A DNA stretch of 16,061 nt from an uncultured Erysipelotrichaceae bacterium. GTDB lineage: Bacteria > Bacillota_I > Bacilli_A > Erysipelotrichales > Erysipelotrichaceae. The stretch is from NCBI GenBank assembly GCA_902795875.1, contig CADBND010000117.1, positions 1 to 16,061 of the forward strand, written 5' to 3'. Below are positions 15,083 through 16,061 of this stretch, in pieces. Each line of letters opens with the position of its first letter. The stretch's first letter is position 1. Made by a program: the position numbers and the translations under genes. Below the pieces are notes generated by a model. The model was not told the DNA's origin and did not search any database. It was given only the letters and a program-made list of their open reading frames with translations.

Positions 15083-15658
15083 GTGAAAAATAAGACCTTT
15101 GTACAGAGACTTTTCGGTCATCTTCATACGATAAATACACATAAGTTTTTAGTCATGAAGACCTGTTTTCGCTGTGGCATGTACAAACAGGGTTTGCTTC
15201 ATGATCTGTCAAAATACTCATTTTCAGAATTCTGGCCGTCTGTGAAATACTATCAGGGAGACCGTTCTCCTGTAGGAATGGAAAAACATCTGAAAGGCTA
15301 TTCCGAAGCCTGGCTTCATCACAAAGGCCATAATAAGCACCATTGGGAATTCTGGGTCGATCGGCTTTCAAGCGATACCTGTCTGACCGTCATTGAAATG
15401 CCTTTTCGTTATGTGCTGGAATCCGTGATCGATCGGATCAGCGCATCCAAAGTTTACAACAAAGAAAAGTATACGGAAGCAGAACCCTTGAATTTCTTTC
15501 TCAGATCAAAAGAGATCAATACAATGAATCCGAAAAACGTCGAACAGATCAGATATCTTCTCGAATATTTGAAAGACAATGGCGAAGAAAAAGCCCTTGT
15601 GTATTACAAGAGCCTTTATAAGAAACATAAAAACGACAGATCTGTCACTTTCCGCTAG
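15083..15658 (+). CDS. DUF5662 family protein (His/Asp-rich, HD-like)
   Basis: A 191 aa protein of unknown function, matching the DUF5662 pattern found in Bacillota and phages. The conserved blocks are HLHTINTHKFLVMKTCF (13-29), GLLHDLSKYSFSEF (37-50), the histidine cluster AWLHHKGHNKHHWEFW (76-91) and EMPFRYVLESVIDRISASK (105-123). The order His20, His40-Asp41, His79-His80, His86-His87 and Asp117 resembles a compact HD-type metal site, so a metal-dependent hydrolase is possible, but that is inference. There is no signal peptide or membrane segment. The GTG start is chosen because family conservation begins near residue 11; the first internal ATG would cut into it. It is divergent from nusB and its 3' end overlaps the convergent deaminase gene by 14 bases. 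Confidence 0.8.
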   Translation: MKNKTFVQRLFGHLHTINTHKFLVMKTCFRCGMYKQGLLHDLSKYSFSEFWPSVKYYQGDRSPVGMEKHLKGYSEAWLHHKGHNKHHWEFWVDRLSSDTCLTVIEMPFRYVLESVIDRISASKVYNKEKYTEAEPLNFFLRSKEINTMNPKNVEQIRYLLEYLKDNGEEKALVYYKSLYKKHKNDRSVTFR

Positions 15659-16061
15659 TTAAAGCGACATTTACCGCATAAGGAAGCTGCACCAGTTCCA
15701 CACCAGCCTCATTTAGCATCTTTTTGGAAGCAATATTCCCTTCCGTACCGTCATATTTATCTGATTCATAAACGATCTTCCTGATACCGGATTGAATGAT
15801 CGCTTTAGCGCACTCATTGCACGGGAATAAAGATACATAGATCGTACAATCCTTAACGGAACGCGGTGAATTCAGGATGGCGTTGAGCTCCGCATGAACG
15901 ACGAAAGCATATTTCGTATCCAGGAAACCACCTTCTCTTTCCCAAGGGAAATCCTTATCATTACAGCCTCTTGGCATTCCGTTGTATCCAATGGAAACAA
16001 CTTTGTTGTCCTTATCGACGATGCAAGCACCGACCTGTGTATTGGGATCTTTGGAACGCAA
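15645..16061 (-). CDS. dCMP deaminase family protein (ComEB-like), N-terminus beyond window
   Basis: Zinc-dependent deaminase that probably converts dCMP to dUMP for dTTP synthesis; the same family is called ComEB in competence operons. The 138 visible residues contain RSKDPNTQVGACIVD (substrate/N-terminal region), GYNGMPRGCND, the zinc and proton-shuttle motif HAE (visible residues 56-58) and PCNEC (80-84), followed by VYESDKYDG. The reading frame is still open at 16061, where the codon is TTG, in the middle of a conserved block, so roughly 15-25 N-terminal residues lie outside. The 3' end overlaps the convergent DUF5662-type gene by 14 bases, with no terminator between them. dCMP specificity fits the GYNGMPRGC motif but is not proved. 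Confidence 0.9.
   Translation of the reverse strand: MRSKDPNTQVGACIVDKDNKVVSIGYNGMPRGCNDKDFPWEREGGFLDTKYAFVVHAELNAILNSPRSVKDCTIYVSLFPCNECAKAIIQSGIRKIVYESDKYDGTEGNIASKKMLNEAGVELVQLPYAVNVALTSGK

Noticed and set aside
16059..16061. TTG at the right edge as the deaminase start
   Set aside because: It falls inside the conserved (A/L)RSKDPxTQVGA block, and family members have an additional N-terminal helix, so the gene is truncated by the window.

Overview
The window looks like chromosomal DNA of a low-to-moderate GC Bacillota (Firmicutes). The best guess is the Erysipelotrichia/Erysipelotrichaceae or a nearby gut lineage. This rests on the smc-ftsY-ylxM block, the nusB-xseA-xseB-ispA-dxs-recN type operon, a clostripain-like peptidase, strong AGGAG ribosome binding sites and A+T-rich intergenic DNA with Rho-independent terminators. 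The class-level assignment is inference from gene order and protein style. There are no rRNA or tRNA genes, CRISPR arrays or complete mobile elements.

Layout. (1) Positions 1-1060 hold the C-terminal part of a clostripain-like (C11) protein that runs off the left edge, followed by a terminator. (2) Positions 1309-7721 form a rightward operon: smc, ftsY, ylxM, ackA and an nrnA-type DHH phosphoesterase. A promoter with an extended -10 precedes it and a bidirectional-looking terminator closes it. (3) Positions 7722-8164 are a gene-free, A+T-rich convergent spacer with several hairpins and possible coding relics. (4) Positions 15036 down to 8165 form a leftward seven-gene operon: nusB, xseA, xseB, ispA, a dxs-like gene, recN and a Xer-type tyrosine recombinase. 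Its genes overlap or sit 1-2 bases apart. (5) At the right end a DUF5662-type gene diverges from nusB and converges, with a 3' overlap, on a dCMP/cytidine deaminase that runs off the edge.

How the genes work together. The rightward operon joins chromosome organisation (SMC), membrane protein targeting (FtsY, YlxM), acetate/ATP metabolism (AckA) and turnover of short RNAs, pAp or cyclic-dinucleotide products (NrnA-like). The leftward operon joins transcription antitermination (NusB), DNA repair (ExoVII, RecN), isoprenoid chain synthesis (IspA) and site-specific recombination (Xer).

The most interesting item is the dxs homologue at 10715-12388. It is an intact, translationally coupled ORF in the normal dxs position, and it keeps family landmarks such as the IGPIDGHDL block. 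Yet it has lost essentially every thiamine-diphosphate, magnesium and catalytic residue of DXS, which makes it a candidate pseudoenzyme. Other points of note are a short SMC (978 aa), a divergent promoter pair that predicts leaderless mRNAs for nusB and the DUF5662 gene, and a marked excess of GATC.
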